NCBI GenBank assembly: GCA_031431395.1
Contig: JANPDJ010000005.1
Coordinates: 1 to 37,625, forward strand
Source of the DNA: VGPE01 sp031431395
Lineage (GTDB): Bacteria > Chloroflexota > Limnocylindria > Limnocylindrales > CSP1-4
Direction: 5' to 3'
Length of the DNA: 37,625 nt
Part shown: positions 24,049 through 31,046 of the stretch, one piece after another
Numbering within the stretch: the stretch's first letter is position 1
How the letters are laid out: each line of letters starts with the position of its first letter
The notes under the pieces: generated by a model
Told to the model about the DNA's origin: nothing
What the model saw: the letters and a program-made list of their open reading frames with translations, nothing else
The model's database searches: none
Position numbers and translations under genes: made by a program

Positions 24049-24076
24049 TTCCGCGGCCGCCGCCCCAGCCCTCGGA

Positions 24077-24082
24077 TACGAT
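24077..24082 (+). promoter_or_regulatory. Leaderless -10 box for cofC-cofE
   Basis: TACGAT-CCGCGCC-ATG with 7-nt spacing in the 41-nt gap after cofD. It suggests an internal promoter in the F420 cluster. Confidence 0.45.
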
Positions 24083-24089
24083 CCGCGCC

Positions 24090-25601
24090 ATGGCCCTGCC
24101 TCCACCACTCCAACGCACGGTTGCTGTCATCCCCGTGCGGGCACTGGACGGCTCCAAGTCGCGATTGGGCGGCCAGCTGGATGCAGAGGAACGGGAGGCA
24201 TTGGTCGCCGCTCTCCTGGCCCGCACAATTCGTGGCGCGCTCCAGGCACCGTCGCTGTCCGGCGTGCTCGTCGTCAGCCCGGACCCGCGGGTCCTGTCGG
24301 CCGCGGTCGCCGAGGGCGCGGAGGCGCTTGAGCAGTCCGGCATGGGTCTCAACGGGGCCCTGCGCGACGGCCGCGCGTGGGCCGCGGGACGGGAGGCGAC
24401 GGCGATGCTGGTGCTCCCGGCAGACCTGCCCTTCGTGTCGGCCGACGAGCTGGAGACACTGCTGCACCGCTTCGCCGAGGAGGCGCGTCCGGACGAACCC
24501 CTGGTGGGTCTCGTTTCCGACCGGCATGGCGAGGGAACCAACGCCCTGCTCCTCGCGCCGCCTTCGATCATCCCGTTCGCGTTCGGCCACGGAAGCCGTC
24601 GCGCCCACGAAGCAGCGGCCAGGCACGCGGGAGCGCGGTACGTCGAGGCGCATGGAGCGCTGACGGTGGACCTCGACACGGCCGATGACCTGCTGCTGGT
24701 GGACTTCGACCAGCTCGCACACGACACGCCTGCCGCGACAGACCCGGGGGCACCGGCAGCCCAGCCGGGCTTCGTAGAGACGCCGGCCGGTCAGCCCCGC
24801 CTGAAGCGCCCTCCGCCGCGAGGGGGGTTCACGTCCAGCGGGCACTTCGGGGTGATCGCTCTCGACGGCATCCCGGAGATTGTGGCGGGCGACGACCTGC
24901 CTGCGCTGATCGCGGACGCCGTGGAACGAACCCCCGGCGTTCTGCCGCTGGAACCCGGCGACGTGGTGGTGGTCACGCAGAAGATTGTCTCGAAGGCCGA
25001 GGGGGCGGTGGTGGACCTCACCACCGTGGACCCGCGCGCCGAGGCGGTGGAATTCGGGCGCCGCTGGGATCGCGACCCGAGGCAGGTGGAAGTGGTGCTC
25101 CGCGAGGCGCGCCGCGTCGTCCGGATGGCACGCGGCGTGATCATCACCGAGACGCACCACGGCTTCGTCTGCGCGAACGGGGGCGTGGATGCCTCCAATG
25201 TGGGCCCGAACTCGGGGTCCCTCGTGACGCTGCTGCCGGTGGACTCCGATGAGTCGGCCGCCCGGATCCGCACCGTCCTGCGCTCACGGTTCGGGGTGGA
25301 CGTGGGCGTCCTGATCTCGGACAGCTTCGGACGGCCGTGGCGCTGGGGGATCGTGGACGTCGCGATCGGCGTCAGCGGCTTTCTGCCCCTTGAGGATCTC
25401 CGCGGAACGCCGGACGCCGACGGGCGCGTGATGCGCTCCACGGTCCGGGCCGTTGCGGACGAGATCGCCTCGGCCGCGGAACTTGCGCTGGGCAAGAGCG
25501 CCGGCCGGCCGGTCGCCGTCGTGCGGGGCGCCGCACCTCCGCGGGGCGAGGGTTCCATCCGCGAAGCGCTGATGCCGCCGGAGTTCGACCTCTTCGCCTG
25601 A
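24090..25601 (+). CDS. CofC-CofE fusion: guanylyltransferase plus F420-0:gamma-glutamyl ligase
   Basis: One 503-residue frame joins two F420 enzymes. Residues about 1-225 are CofC/FbiD: VAVIPVRALDGSKSRLGGQL, LVLPADLPFVSADELETLL, GLVSDRHGEGTNALLLAPP, FGHGSRRAHEAAARHAG, VDLDTADDLLLV. Residues about 226-252 are a Pro/Ala-rich linker. Residues about 253-503 are CofE: LEPGDVVVVTQKIVSKAEGA, RGVIITETHHGFVCANGGVD, ASNVGPNSGS, DVGVLISDSFGRPWRWGIVD, VAIGVSGFLPLEDLRG. CofC activates phospholactate or PEP with GTP; CofE adds glutamates to F420-0. The FMN nitroreductase-like domain fused to mycobacterial FbiB is absent. No stop or frameshift separates the halves, so the fusion is real in this sequence. 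FO synthase genes (cofG/cofH) are not in the window. Confidence 0.92.
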   Translation: MALPPPLQRTVAVIPVRALDGSKSRLGGQLDAEEREALVAALLARTIRGALQAPSLSGVLVVSPDPRVLSAAVAEGAEALEQSGMGLNGALRDGRAWAAGREATAMLVLPADLPFVSADELETLLHRFAEEARPDEPLVGLVSDRHGEGTNALLLAPPSIIPFAFGHGSRRAHEAAARHAGARYVEAHGALTVDLDTADDLLLVDFDQLAHDTPAATDPGAPAAQPGFVETPAGQPRLKRPPPRGGFTSSGHFGVIALDGIPEIVAGDDLPALIADAVERTPGVLPLEPGDVVVVTQKIVSKAEGAVVDLTTVDPRAEAVEFGRRWDRDPRQVEVVLREARRVVRMARGVIITETHHGFVCANGGVDASNVGPNSGSLVTLLPVDSDESAARIRTVLRSRFGVDVGVLISDSFGRPWRWGIVDVAIGVSGFLPLEDLRGTPDADGRVMRSTVRAVADEIASAAELALGKSAGRPVAVVRGAAPPRGEGSIREALMPPEFDLFA

Positions 25602-25650
25602 CCTGTGCAATCGTTGCGCGATCGTCGCCCGCTCGTGCCAGGAGCGCCTC

Positions 25651-26547
25651 GTGAAGCTTGGACTCCAGATCAACTCGTTCGCCTGGAACGGCGGCGACGT
25701 CGGGATCGGGCCCACGCTTGCCCGAATCGTGCAGACGGCGGACGACGTGGGCTTCGACTCCATCTGGGTCATGGACCACTTCTTCCAGATCCGCGGCGTG
25801 GGCGCCACTGACGACCCCATGCTTGAGGGCTGGACGACCCTCGGCTTCATGGCCGCGCATTCGAAGCGCGCACGCCTGGGCCTGATGGTGGGCGGGATCC
25901 ACTACCGCCACCCGGCACTGTGGCTGAAGGCCGCAACCACGCTGGACGTCCTCTCGGGCGGCCGCGCCTGGCTGGGCATCGGCGCCGCCTGGAACCAGGA
26001 GGAGTCCGAGGGCCTGGGGTTCCCGTTTCCACCTCTCGCGGAGCGGTTCGAGATGCTCGAGGACACGCTCCGCTACGCCCACGAGATGTGGCAGGCGCCC
26101 AAAGGCTCGCAGGGTGCGTTCCACGGAACGCACGTGGAGGCGACGCGACTGCTGAACTCCCCCCAGGCCCTCACTCGGCCGCGCCCGCCGATCATGGTGG
26201 GCGGCGGGGGTGAGCAGAAGACCCTCCGCCTGGTGGCGAAGTACGCCGACGCAACCAACGTGTTCGGTGGCCCCGTCCAGATCCATCACAAGTACGAGGT
26301 GCTGCGCCAGCACTGCGAGGCGATCGGGCGGCCGTTCGACGAGATCGAGCGCTCCACGCTCCAGAGCGTGCGACTGCCCGGCACGGCGCCGGAGCACACC
26401 GCGACCCCGTCCCAGGTGGTCGATCGCTTTGGCGAACTGGCCGACGCGGGAGCACAGCACATCATCTTCAGCGTGCGCGGGGTCGAGGAGGCTGACCGGC
26501 TGGAGCTCATCGGCCGCGAGATCCTGCCCCAGCTGCGGTCGCTGTGA
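25651..26547 (+). CDS. LLM-class F420-dependent oxidoreductase
   Basis: The 298-residue luciferase-like protein begins KLGLQINSFAWNGGDVGIGP. It carries FDSIWVMDHFFQIRGVG, LGLMVGGIHYRHPALWLKAA, LDVLSGGRAWLGIGAAWNQE, then PPIMVGGGGEQKTLRLVAKY and ending AQHIIFSVRGVEEADRLELI. The pattern matches F420-dependent LLM oxidoreductases, and its position 49 nt after cofC-cofE supports F420 as cofactor. Start GTG 25651 has AGGAG 6 nt upstream (25640-25644). It is the third LLM protein of the island and is only distantly like the other two, so a different substrate is likely. Confidence 0.85.
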   Translation: MKLGLQINSFAWNGGDVGIGPTLARIVQTADDVGFDSIWVMDHFFQIRGVGATDDPMLEGWTTLGFMAAHSKRARLGLMVGGIHYRHPALWLKAATTLDVLSGGRAWLGIGAAWNQEESEGLGFPFPPLAERFEMLEDTLRYAHEMWQAPKGSQGAFHGTHVEATRLLNSPQALTRPRPPIMVGGGGEQKTLRLVAKYADATNVFGGPVQIHHKYEVLRQHCEAIGRPFDEIERSTLQSVRLPGTAPEHTATPSQVVDRFGELADAGAQHIIFSVRGVEEADRLELIGREILPQLRSL

Positions 26548-26570
26548 ACGGCGCGCGCGTTCACCGAAGT

Positions 26571-26589
26571 GATACTCCCCGGGAGTATC
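26571..26589. promoter_or_regulatory. 19-bp palindromic operator over the trxB -35 region
   Basis: GATACTCCCCGGGAGTATC is a perfect 9-1-9 inverted repeat. It covers the position where the -35 would lie for the TAGGAT -10 at 26600-26605. AT-containing arms in such GC-rich DNA, plus the position, make a repressor site likely. The regulator is unknown; metal- or thiol-sensing families use palindromes of this size. Confidence 0.7.
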
Positions 26590-26599
26590 GCGGCAGTGC

Positions 26600-26605
26600 T
26601 AGGAT
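26600..26605 (+). promoter_or_regulatory. Leaderless extended -10 box for trxB
   Basis: TGC-TAGGAT-GGACGC-GTG: an extended -10 (TGn) whose end is 6 nt before the GTG start at 26612. Confidence 0.6.
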
Positions 26606-26611
26606 GGACGC

Positions 26612-27808
26612 GTGACAGAGCCTAATCCGGCCGATACGGCCACACCCGGCAGAGACGACCCTTCCCAGCGCGAAACCAGCCGGCCGCCCGCCAGCGGCGG
26701 CAGCCCGTTCGGCGGCTTCGCCATCGATTTCAGCAACGACATGGGCGCCGTACCGATCGCCAACGCGGTGACGCCCATCACGTTCGGGGACGCGCCGGGA
26801 GCCCTGTCGGGCGCCCCGGCGTTCGGGTTCGGGGCCGGCGTCCGCGAAACGAAGCTGCTCATCGTGGGCTCCGGGCCGGCCGGTCTGACGGCCGCCATCT
26901 ACGGCGCCCGCGCCAACCTTGAACCAATTGTCATCGGCGGATCGTCCCCGGGCGGCCAGCTGATGATCACGAGTGACGTGGAGAACTACCCGGGCTTCCC
27001 CGACGGAATCCAGGGCCCGGAACTCATGGCGCAGTTCCGGGCGCAGGCAGAACGCTTCGGGGCGAGGATCGTCGACGTGGACGTGGACCGCGTGGACTTC
27101 TCGTCGCGCCCCTTCCGGGCAAGGGCACGGGGGACGGAATACCGCGCCGAGGCCGTGATCGTCGCAACCGGCGCATCCGCGCTCTGGCTGGGACTCGACA
27201 GCGAGACGCGCCTTCGTGGCCGCGGGGTCAGCGCGTGCGCCACCTGCGACGGCTTCTTCTTCCGCAACCAGGAGGTCGCGGTGGTGGGCGGCGGCGACAC
27301 GGCGCTCGAAGAGGCGAGCTTCCTCACCCGGTTCGCCACGAAGGTGCACCTGCTGCATCGCCGTGATTCCTTCCGGGCCAGCAAGATCATGCAGGAGCGC
27401 GCCCTGGCCAACCCGAAGATCGAGTTCCACCCGAATGTCATGGTGGACGAGGTGCTGGGCGAGGCCAAGGTCAACGGCCTGCGGCTGCGCGATGCCACTT
27501 CCGGGGCGCCGTCCGTCCTGCCCGTGGACGGCCTGTTCGTGGCGATCGGCTACAAGCCGAACACGGACGTCTTCCGCGATTGGCTCGAGGTTGACTCCAA
27601 GGGCTACCTCGTCGTCCACGACGAGACCGGGTCGAGGATCGAGGGCGTATTCGTGGCGGGCGATGTGCACGATCACCGCTACCGCCAGGCGGTGACTGCG
27701 GCGGGCGACGGCTGCAAGGCGGCCATCGACGCGGAGCGCTGGCTCGAGGCGCAGGGCTCCGGCGAGGCGCTCGGGGCCGGCGAAACGATGACGGCGGCCG
27801 CCCGCTAG
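26612..27808 (+). CDS. trxB: Thioredoxin reductase with N-terminal extension
   Basis: The 398-residue flavoprotein has FAD motif LIVGSGPAGLTAAIYGARA (GSGPAG 86-91), PGGQLMITSDVENYPGF, the redox pair CATC (209-212, ACATCDGFFF), the NADPH motif VAVVGGGDTALEEA, and VFVAGDVHDHRYRQAVTAAG. It reduces thioredoxin with NADPH. Unusual is a leading extension of about 80 residues rich in Pro, Gly, Ser and Ala, with no recognised domain; typical TrxB is about 310-320 residues. The leaderless -10 six bases before GTG 26612 supports the extended start. A palindromic operator lies upstream. The last 20 residues are Gly/Ala-rich, and the stop codon is part of an 11-bp tandem repeat. Confidence 0.92.
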   Translation: MTEPNPADTATPGRDDPSQRETSRPPASGGSPFGGFAIDFSNDMGAVPIANAVTPITFGDAPGALSGAPAFGFGAGVRETKLLIVGSGPAGLTAAIYGARANLEPIVIGGSSPGGQLMITSDVENYPGFPDGIQGPELMAQFRAQAERFGARIVDVDVDRVDFSSRPFRARARGTEYRAEAVIVATGASALWLGLDSETRLRGRGVSACATCDGFFFRNQEVAVVGGGDTALEEASFLTRFATKVHLLHRRDSFRASKIMQERALANPKIEFHPNVMVDEVLGEAKVNGLRLRDATSGAPSVLPVDGLFVAIGYKPNTDVFRDWLEVDSKGYLVVHDETGSRIEGVFVAGDVHDHRYRQAVTAAGDGCKAAIDAERWLEAQGSGEALGAGETMTAAAR

Positions 27809-27835
27809 GACGCCGCTAGGACGCCGCTAGGGCGC
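27803..27835 (+). repeat. 11-bp tandem repeat, three units, spanning the trxB stop
   Basis: CGCTAGGACGC occurs twice (27803-27813, 27814-27824), followed by CGCTAGGGCGC (27825-27835). The TAG of the first unit is the trxB stop codon. Confidence 0.75.
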
Positions 27836-27842
27836 CACGAGG

Positions 27843-28044
27843 CGCCTCCGCCAGCGCGAGCGCCAGCGCCACCGCGAGCGCCTCCGCCAGCGCCAGCGCC
27901 ACCGCGAGCGCCACCGCCACCGTGACCGCGAGCGCCAGCGCGAGCGCCTCCGCCAGCGCCTCCGCCACCGCCTCCGCCAGCGCATCGGTCACCGCAAGCG
28001 CCACCGCCAACGCCAGCGCCAGCGCCACCGCCAGCGCCACCGCC
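27843..28044. repeat. Degenerate hexanucleotide satellite, about 33 units
   Basis: About 200 bp of imperfect 6-bp units of the form GCCAGC, GCCACC, GCGAGC, GCCTCC. Both strands stay open in one frame (Ala-Ser/Ala-Thr on plus, Ala-Leu/Ala-Val on minus), a by-product of the period. No start, promoter or ribosome site supports a gene. Its 3' end abuts copy 2 of the dispersed element. Confidence 0.85.
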
Positions 28045-28060
28045 TGGTGGGTAGCTGCCC

Positions 28061-28281
28061 GGATGGGGCACACCCTTCTGGGGCGGAAACGAAGCCCAAG
28101 TTCACAAGGCAAGCTTCGAAGGCCCGGTGCGACACCCCAGGTGGGCGGTTTCGTAACTCCCGCTTGTTTTCCGGCCTCTCGAAGCCTGATCAGGGTGTGG
28201 TTGCGGCCCCGTTGTGAACCTGCAGTTCAGAACAGCCGGGCCATCGACCGATGGCCACCTCATCACCGTCAGACGGAACCC
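28061..28281 (+). repeat. Dispersed ~220-bp structured element, copy 2
   Basis: Partner of 16988-17210 in the same orientation. The closing stem CACACCCT (28069-28076) with AGGGTGTG (28192-28199) is identical to copy 1. Inside, GCTTCGA pairs with TCGAAGC, and downstream GGCCATCG pairs with CGATGGCC, a perfect 8-bp hairpin better than in copy 1. It lies between trxB and the ABC transporter gene; both copies are intergenic. Confidence 0.75.
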
Positions 28282-28310
28282 TCGAGCGATGGATCCGAGG
28301 GTCAAGCCGG

Positions 28311-28339
28311 CCCGTCCTCCCAGACCGTCCCAGGACGGG
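28311..28339 (+). terminator. Hairpin downstream of the dispersed element
   Basis: CCCGTCCT (28311-28318) pairs perfectly with AGGACGGG (28332-28339) across a 13-nt loop. It could end transcription from trxB or be part of the ABC gene leader. There is no T-run. Confidence 0.35.
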
Positions 28340-28437
28340 TGATGTGCGGGGTTCCAGCGGATGTCCGGACCTGCGGGGGCCCGGCGGCCCACGGGCGTCG
28401 CGGGGTCGTTGTGTTCGCAACATCCCGGGATCGGTGG

Positions 28438-28443
28438 TAGCGT
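28438..28443 (+). promoter_or_regulatory. Putative -10 box of the ABC transporter-OsmC operon
   Basis: TAGCGT lies 48 nt before the ATG, after a TTCGCA (28414-28419) at an 18-bp spacer. A good GGAGG (28482-28486) lies 5 nt before ATG 28492, so this gene has a leader, unlike the leaderless ones. Confidence 0.35.
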
Positions 28444-28491
28444 CGCGTTGATGAAGTCGGGTGCGCGGGCCACGGCCGCGCGGAGGAGTCA

Positions 28492-30510
28492 ATGAGCTTC
28501 CGGGGCGGTCGCGGGGCGCTGCGCGCCCAGACGGGCTCGCCCCCGGGACGCGGCATGCGCGGCATGTCCGACGATTTCGAGCGCGTCCCGCCGGAGCGCC
28601 GCGGCCAGACCGTCCGCCGGATCGTCGCGTTCTTCCACCCCTACCGGACCCAGGTCGTCGTCGTCCTCGTCGCGATCCTCGCCACGAGCCTCCTGGGGCT
28701 GGTCAACCCATACCTGCTCAAGGCACTCACGGACGAGGTCATCATCGGCCGTCACTTCGACCGACTGAACCTCTACGTGGGCCTGATGATCGCAGTGCCC
28801 ATCGGCTCAGGCCTGATCGGCGTCGGCCAGAGCTACCTCAACAACGTGATCGGGCAGAACGTCATGCGCGACCTGCGTGCCGCGCTCTATTCGCACCTGC
28901 AGTCCATGCCCCTGCGGTTCTTCACGGAGACGCGCACGGGCGAGATCCAGAGCCGTCTCTCGAACGACGTCGGCGGCATCCAGGGCGTCGTGACGGACAC
29001 GGCCGCGAGCATCACGAGCAACGTCGCCATCGCAGCGAGCACGATCGTTGCCATGACATTTCTCGACTGGCGCCTGACGCTGCTGTCGCTCGGCCTCCTG
29101 CCGTTCTTCATCATGGTGACGTTCCGGGTGGGCAAGGTCCGCCGCGCCGTGAGCACGGAAACGCAGCAGGCGCTCGCGGAGATGTCCGCCGCGACGGAGG
29201 AGACGCTCAGCGTCAGCGGCATCCTGTTGACCAAGACGTTCGGCCAGCAGGCGGCAGCGAACCGGCGGTTCGGGAACATCAACACCCGGCTCGCGAAGCT
29301 CCAGATCCGCCAGGCGATGGTGGGCCGCTGGTTCTTCATGATCATCGGCACGATCTTCAGCATCACGCCGGCATTCGTGTACTGGCTCGCGGGCACCCTT
29401 GGCGCGGCCGGCGACCCGAGTGCACCCACGGCCGGCACGATCGTGGCCTTCACGACGCTCCAGAGCCGCCTGTTCTTCCCGATGGGCCAGTTGCTCAACG
29501 TGCAGGTGGAGATCCAGGGCTCGCTCGCCCTGTTCGACCGGATCTTCGAATACCTCAACATGAAGCCGGAGATCCGGGATCAGCCGGATGCGGTTGCCCT
29601 CGACCCCGCCCGGGTCCGCGGCCGGGTGGCGTTCCGGCACGTCTTCTTCCGGTACCCGGGGCGGCCCGAACCCGTCGCGGATGCCGCCGTTGACGCCCCG
29701 CCGGCCGGTGGCTCCCCGCCGGCGGCCGGCGCCCCGTTGGGCGAGGGAGACGAGGCGGCGGTCGAGGCACGGCCGGGGTTCTCGCTGGAAGATCTCGATT
29801 TCGAGGTCAATCCCGGGCAGCTGGTGGCCCTCGTAGGACCGTCCGGGTCCGGCAAGACCTCCTCCACGTATCTCATCCCGCGCCTGTACGACGCGGACGA
29901 GGGCAGCGTCGAGATCGATGACCGCGACGTGCGCTCTGTCACCCTGGCCTCGCTCGGCGATGTGATCGGCTTCGTGACGCAGGAGACGTACCTCTTCCAC
30001 AACACGATCCGCGAGAACCTGATGTACGCGAAGCCCGATGCCACGGACGAAGAGCTGGAGGCAGCCACCCGGGCCGCGGCCATCCACGACCGGATCATGG
30101 AGTTGCACGACGGCTACGACACAACAGTCGGCGAGCGCGGATACAAGCTGTCCGGCGGCGAGAAGCAGCGCATCGCCATTGCCCGCGTGCTGCTCAAGGA
30201 TCCGCGGATCCTCATCCTGGACGAGGCCACATCGGCTCTTGACACGGTCAGCGAGCGGCTTATCCAGGCCGCCCTGGAACGCGTCATGCAGGGTCGGACC
30301 ACCATCGCGATCGCCCACCGCCTGTCCACCATCCTGGCGGCGGATCTCATCCTCGTCTACCAGCGTGGCCGGATCGTGGAACGAGGCACGCACCCGGAGC
30401 TGCTGGCCCTCGGCGGCCTCTACGCACGCCTCTATCACGAGCAGTTCCTGTCCTCTGCGCCAGGGCCCGGTGACGTGCCCAGCCTTGCCACCAGTGGAGC
30501 GAGCCGATGA
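28492..30510 (+). CDS. ABC exporter half-transporter (fused permease and ATPase)
   Basis: The 672-residue protein has six transmembrane helices in about residues 45-320 (VVVVLVAILATSLLGLVNPY first). The cytoplasmic loop FFTETRTGEIQSRLSNDVGG is the type-IV exporter coupling region. The ATPase follows: Walker A GPSGSGKTSS, Q-loop VTQETYLF, signature LSGGEKQRIAIARVL, Walker B ILILDEATSALD, H-loop AIAHRLS. It should work as a dimer exporting lipids, drugs or peptides. A Pro/Ala/Gly-rich insert of about 40 residues interrupts the start of the ATPase domain between FRYPGRPEP and FSLEDLDFEV. Start ATG 28492 has GGAGG 5 nt upstream. The stop overlaps the OsmC gene as ATGA. The substrate is unknown. 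Confidence 0.9.
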   Translation: MSFRGGRGALRAQTGSPPGRGMRGMSDDFERVPPERRGQTVRRIVAFFHPYRTQVVVVLVAILATSLLGLVNPYLLKALTDEVIIGRHFDRLNLYVGLMIAVPIGSGLIGVGQSYLNNVIGQNVMRDLRAALYSHLQSMPLRFFTETRTGEIQSRLSNDVGGIQGVVTDTAASITSNVAIAASTIVAMTFLDWRLTLLSLGLLPFFIMVTFRVGKVRRAVSTETQQALAEMSAATEETLSVSGILLTKTFGQQAAANRRFGNINTRLAKLQIRQAMVGRWFFMIIGTIFSITPAFVYWLAGTLGAAGDPSAPTAGTIVAFTTLQSRLFFPMGQLLNVQVEIQGSLALFDRIFEYLNMKPEIRDQPDAVALDPARVRGRVAFRHVFFRYPGRPEPVADAAVDAPPAGGSPPAAGAPLGEGDEAAVEARPGFSLEDLDFEVNPGQLVALVGPSGSGKTSSTYLIPRLYDADEGSVEIDDRDVRSVTLASLGDVIGFVTQETYLFHNTIRENLMYAKPDATDEELEAATRAAAIHDRIMELHDGYDTTVGERGYKLSGGEKQRIAIARVLLKDPRILILDEATSALDTVSERLIQAALERVMQGRTTIAIAHRLSTILAADLILVYQRGRIVERGTHPELLALGGLYARLYHEQFLSSAPGPGDVPSLATSGASR

Positions 30511-31001
30511 ACGAACGATCCGTGGTTGCCCGCCACACGGGAGGCCTGCGCTTCGAACTGGCGACGGGGACGTCCCACACGCTCGTGCTCGACGACGGGC
30601 AGGGCGATTCGGGCCCCCGTCCGACAGAAGCACTTCTCGCGGCGCTCGCTTCGTGCACGGCGATGGACGTGGCGTCGCTCCTGGTCAAGAAGCGGCAGGC
30701 ATTCACGGCCTACGCGGTGGAGGCTCGCGGCACGCAACGGGCCGAGCACCCGCAGGTGTTCACGTGGATCGAGCTGGTCCACGTTGTCGCGGGACCCGCG
30801 ATCGACGAGGTGGCCGTCCGCCGGTCCATCGAGCTGTCCGCGACGAAGTACTGTCCCATCAGCGCAATGGTGAGCGCCGGGCCAACGGAGGTTCACCATC
30901 GCTATCGCATTCACGACATGATGGGGGAACCGGGTGGCGCCCGCGAGGGCGAGGTGGCGGTGACCGGTCCAGAGGCCGCCTTCCGGGCCGTCCAGCCGTG
31001 A
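30507..31001 (+). CDS. OsmC/Ohr-family peroxiredoxin-like protein
   Basis: The 164-residue protein has the two family cysteines: C50 in LLAALASCTAMDVASLLVKK and C116 in ELSATKYCPISAM. The upstream PRPTEALLAAL glutamate belongs to the active site. OsmC/Ohr proteins reduce organic hydroperoxides using dihydrolipoyl or thiol donors. The sequence is closer to the OsmC/YhfA branch than to Ohr. ATG 30507 overlaps the ABC transporter stop, so the exporter and peroxidase are translationally coupled, suggesting a joint role under oxidative or chemical stress (inference). The arginine promoter begins 17 bp after its stop. Confidence 0.88.
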   Translation: MNERSVVARHTGGLRFELATGTSHTLVLDDGQGDSGPRPTEALLAALASCTAMDVASLLVKKRQAFTAYAVEARGTQRAEHPQVFTWIELVHVVAGPAIDEVAVRRSIELSATKYCPISAMVSAGPTEVHHRYRIHDMMGEPGGAREGEVAVTGPEAAFRAVQP

Positions 31002-31017
31002 CGCACCCAGCGCCAGG

Positions 31018-31046
31018 TTGCATGGATATGCACTGGATTGTATAGT
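31018..31046 (+). promoter_or_regulatory. Sigma70-type promoter of the arg operon
   Basis: TTGCAT (31018-31023) - 17 bp - TATAGT (31041-31046), the best sigma70-like promoter in the window. It lies 78 nt before argC and is overlapped by two ARG-box-like sites. Confidence 0.75.
31019..31032. promoter_or_regulatory. ARG box 1 (ArgR operator)
   Basis: TGCAT-GGAT-ATGCA is a perfect 5-4-5 inverted repeat, the geometry of bacterial ARG boxes (E. coli TGAAT-N4-ATTCA; TGCAT-type arms fit high-GC relatives). It overlaps the -35. ArgR is encoded in this operon. Confidence 0.75.

Noticed and set aside
27816..28112. Ala-Val/Ala-Leu-rich and Ala-Ser-rich ORFs over the satellite
   Set aside because: The 6-bp period keeps all related frames open. 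No start signal or domain supports translation.
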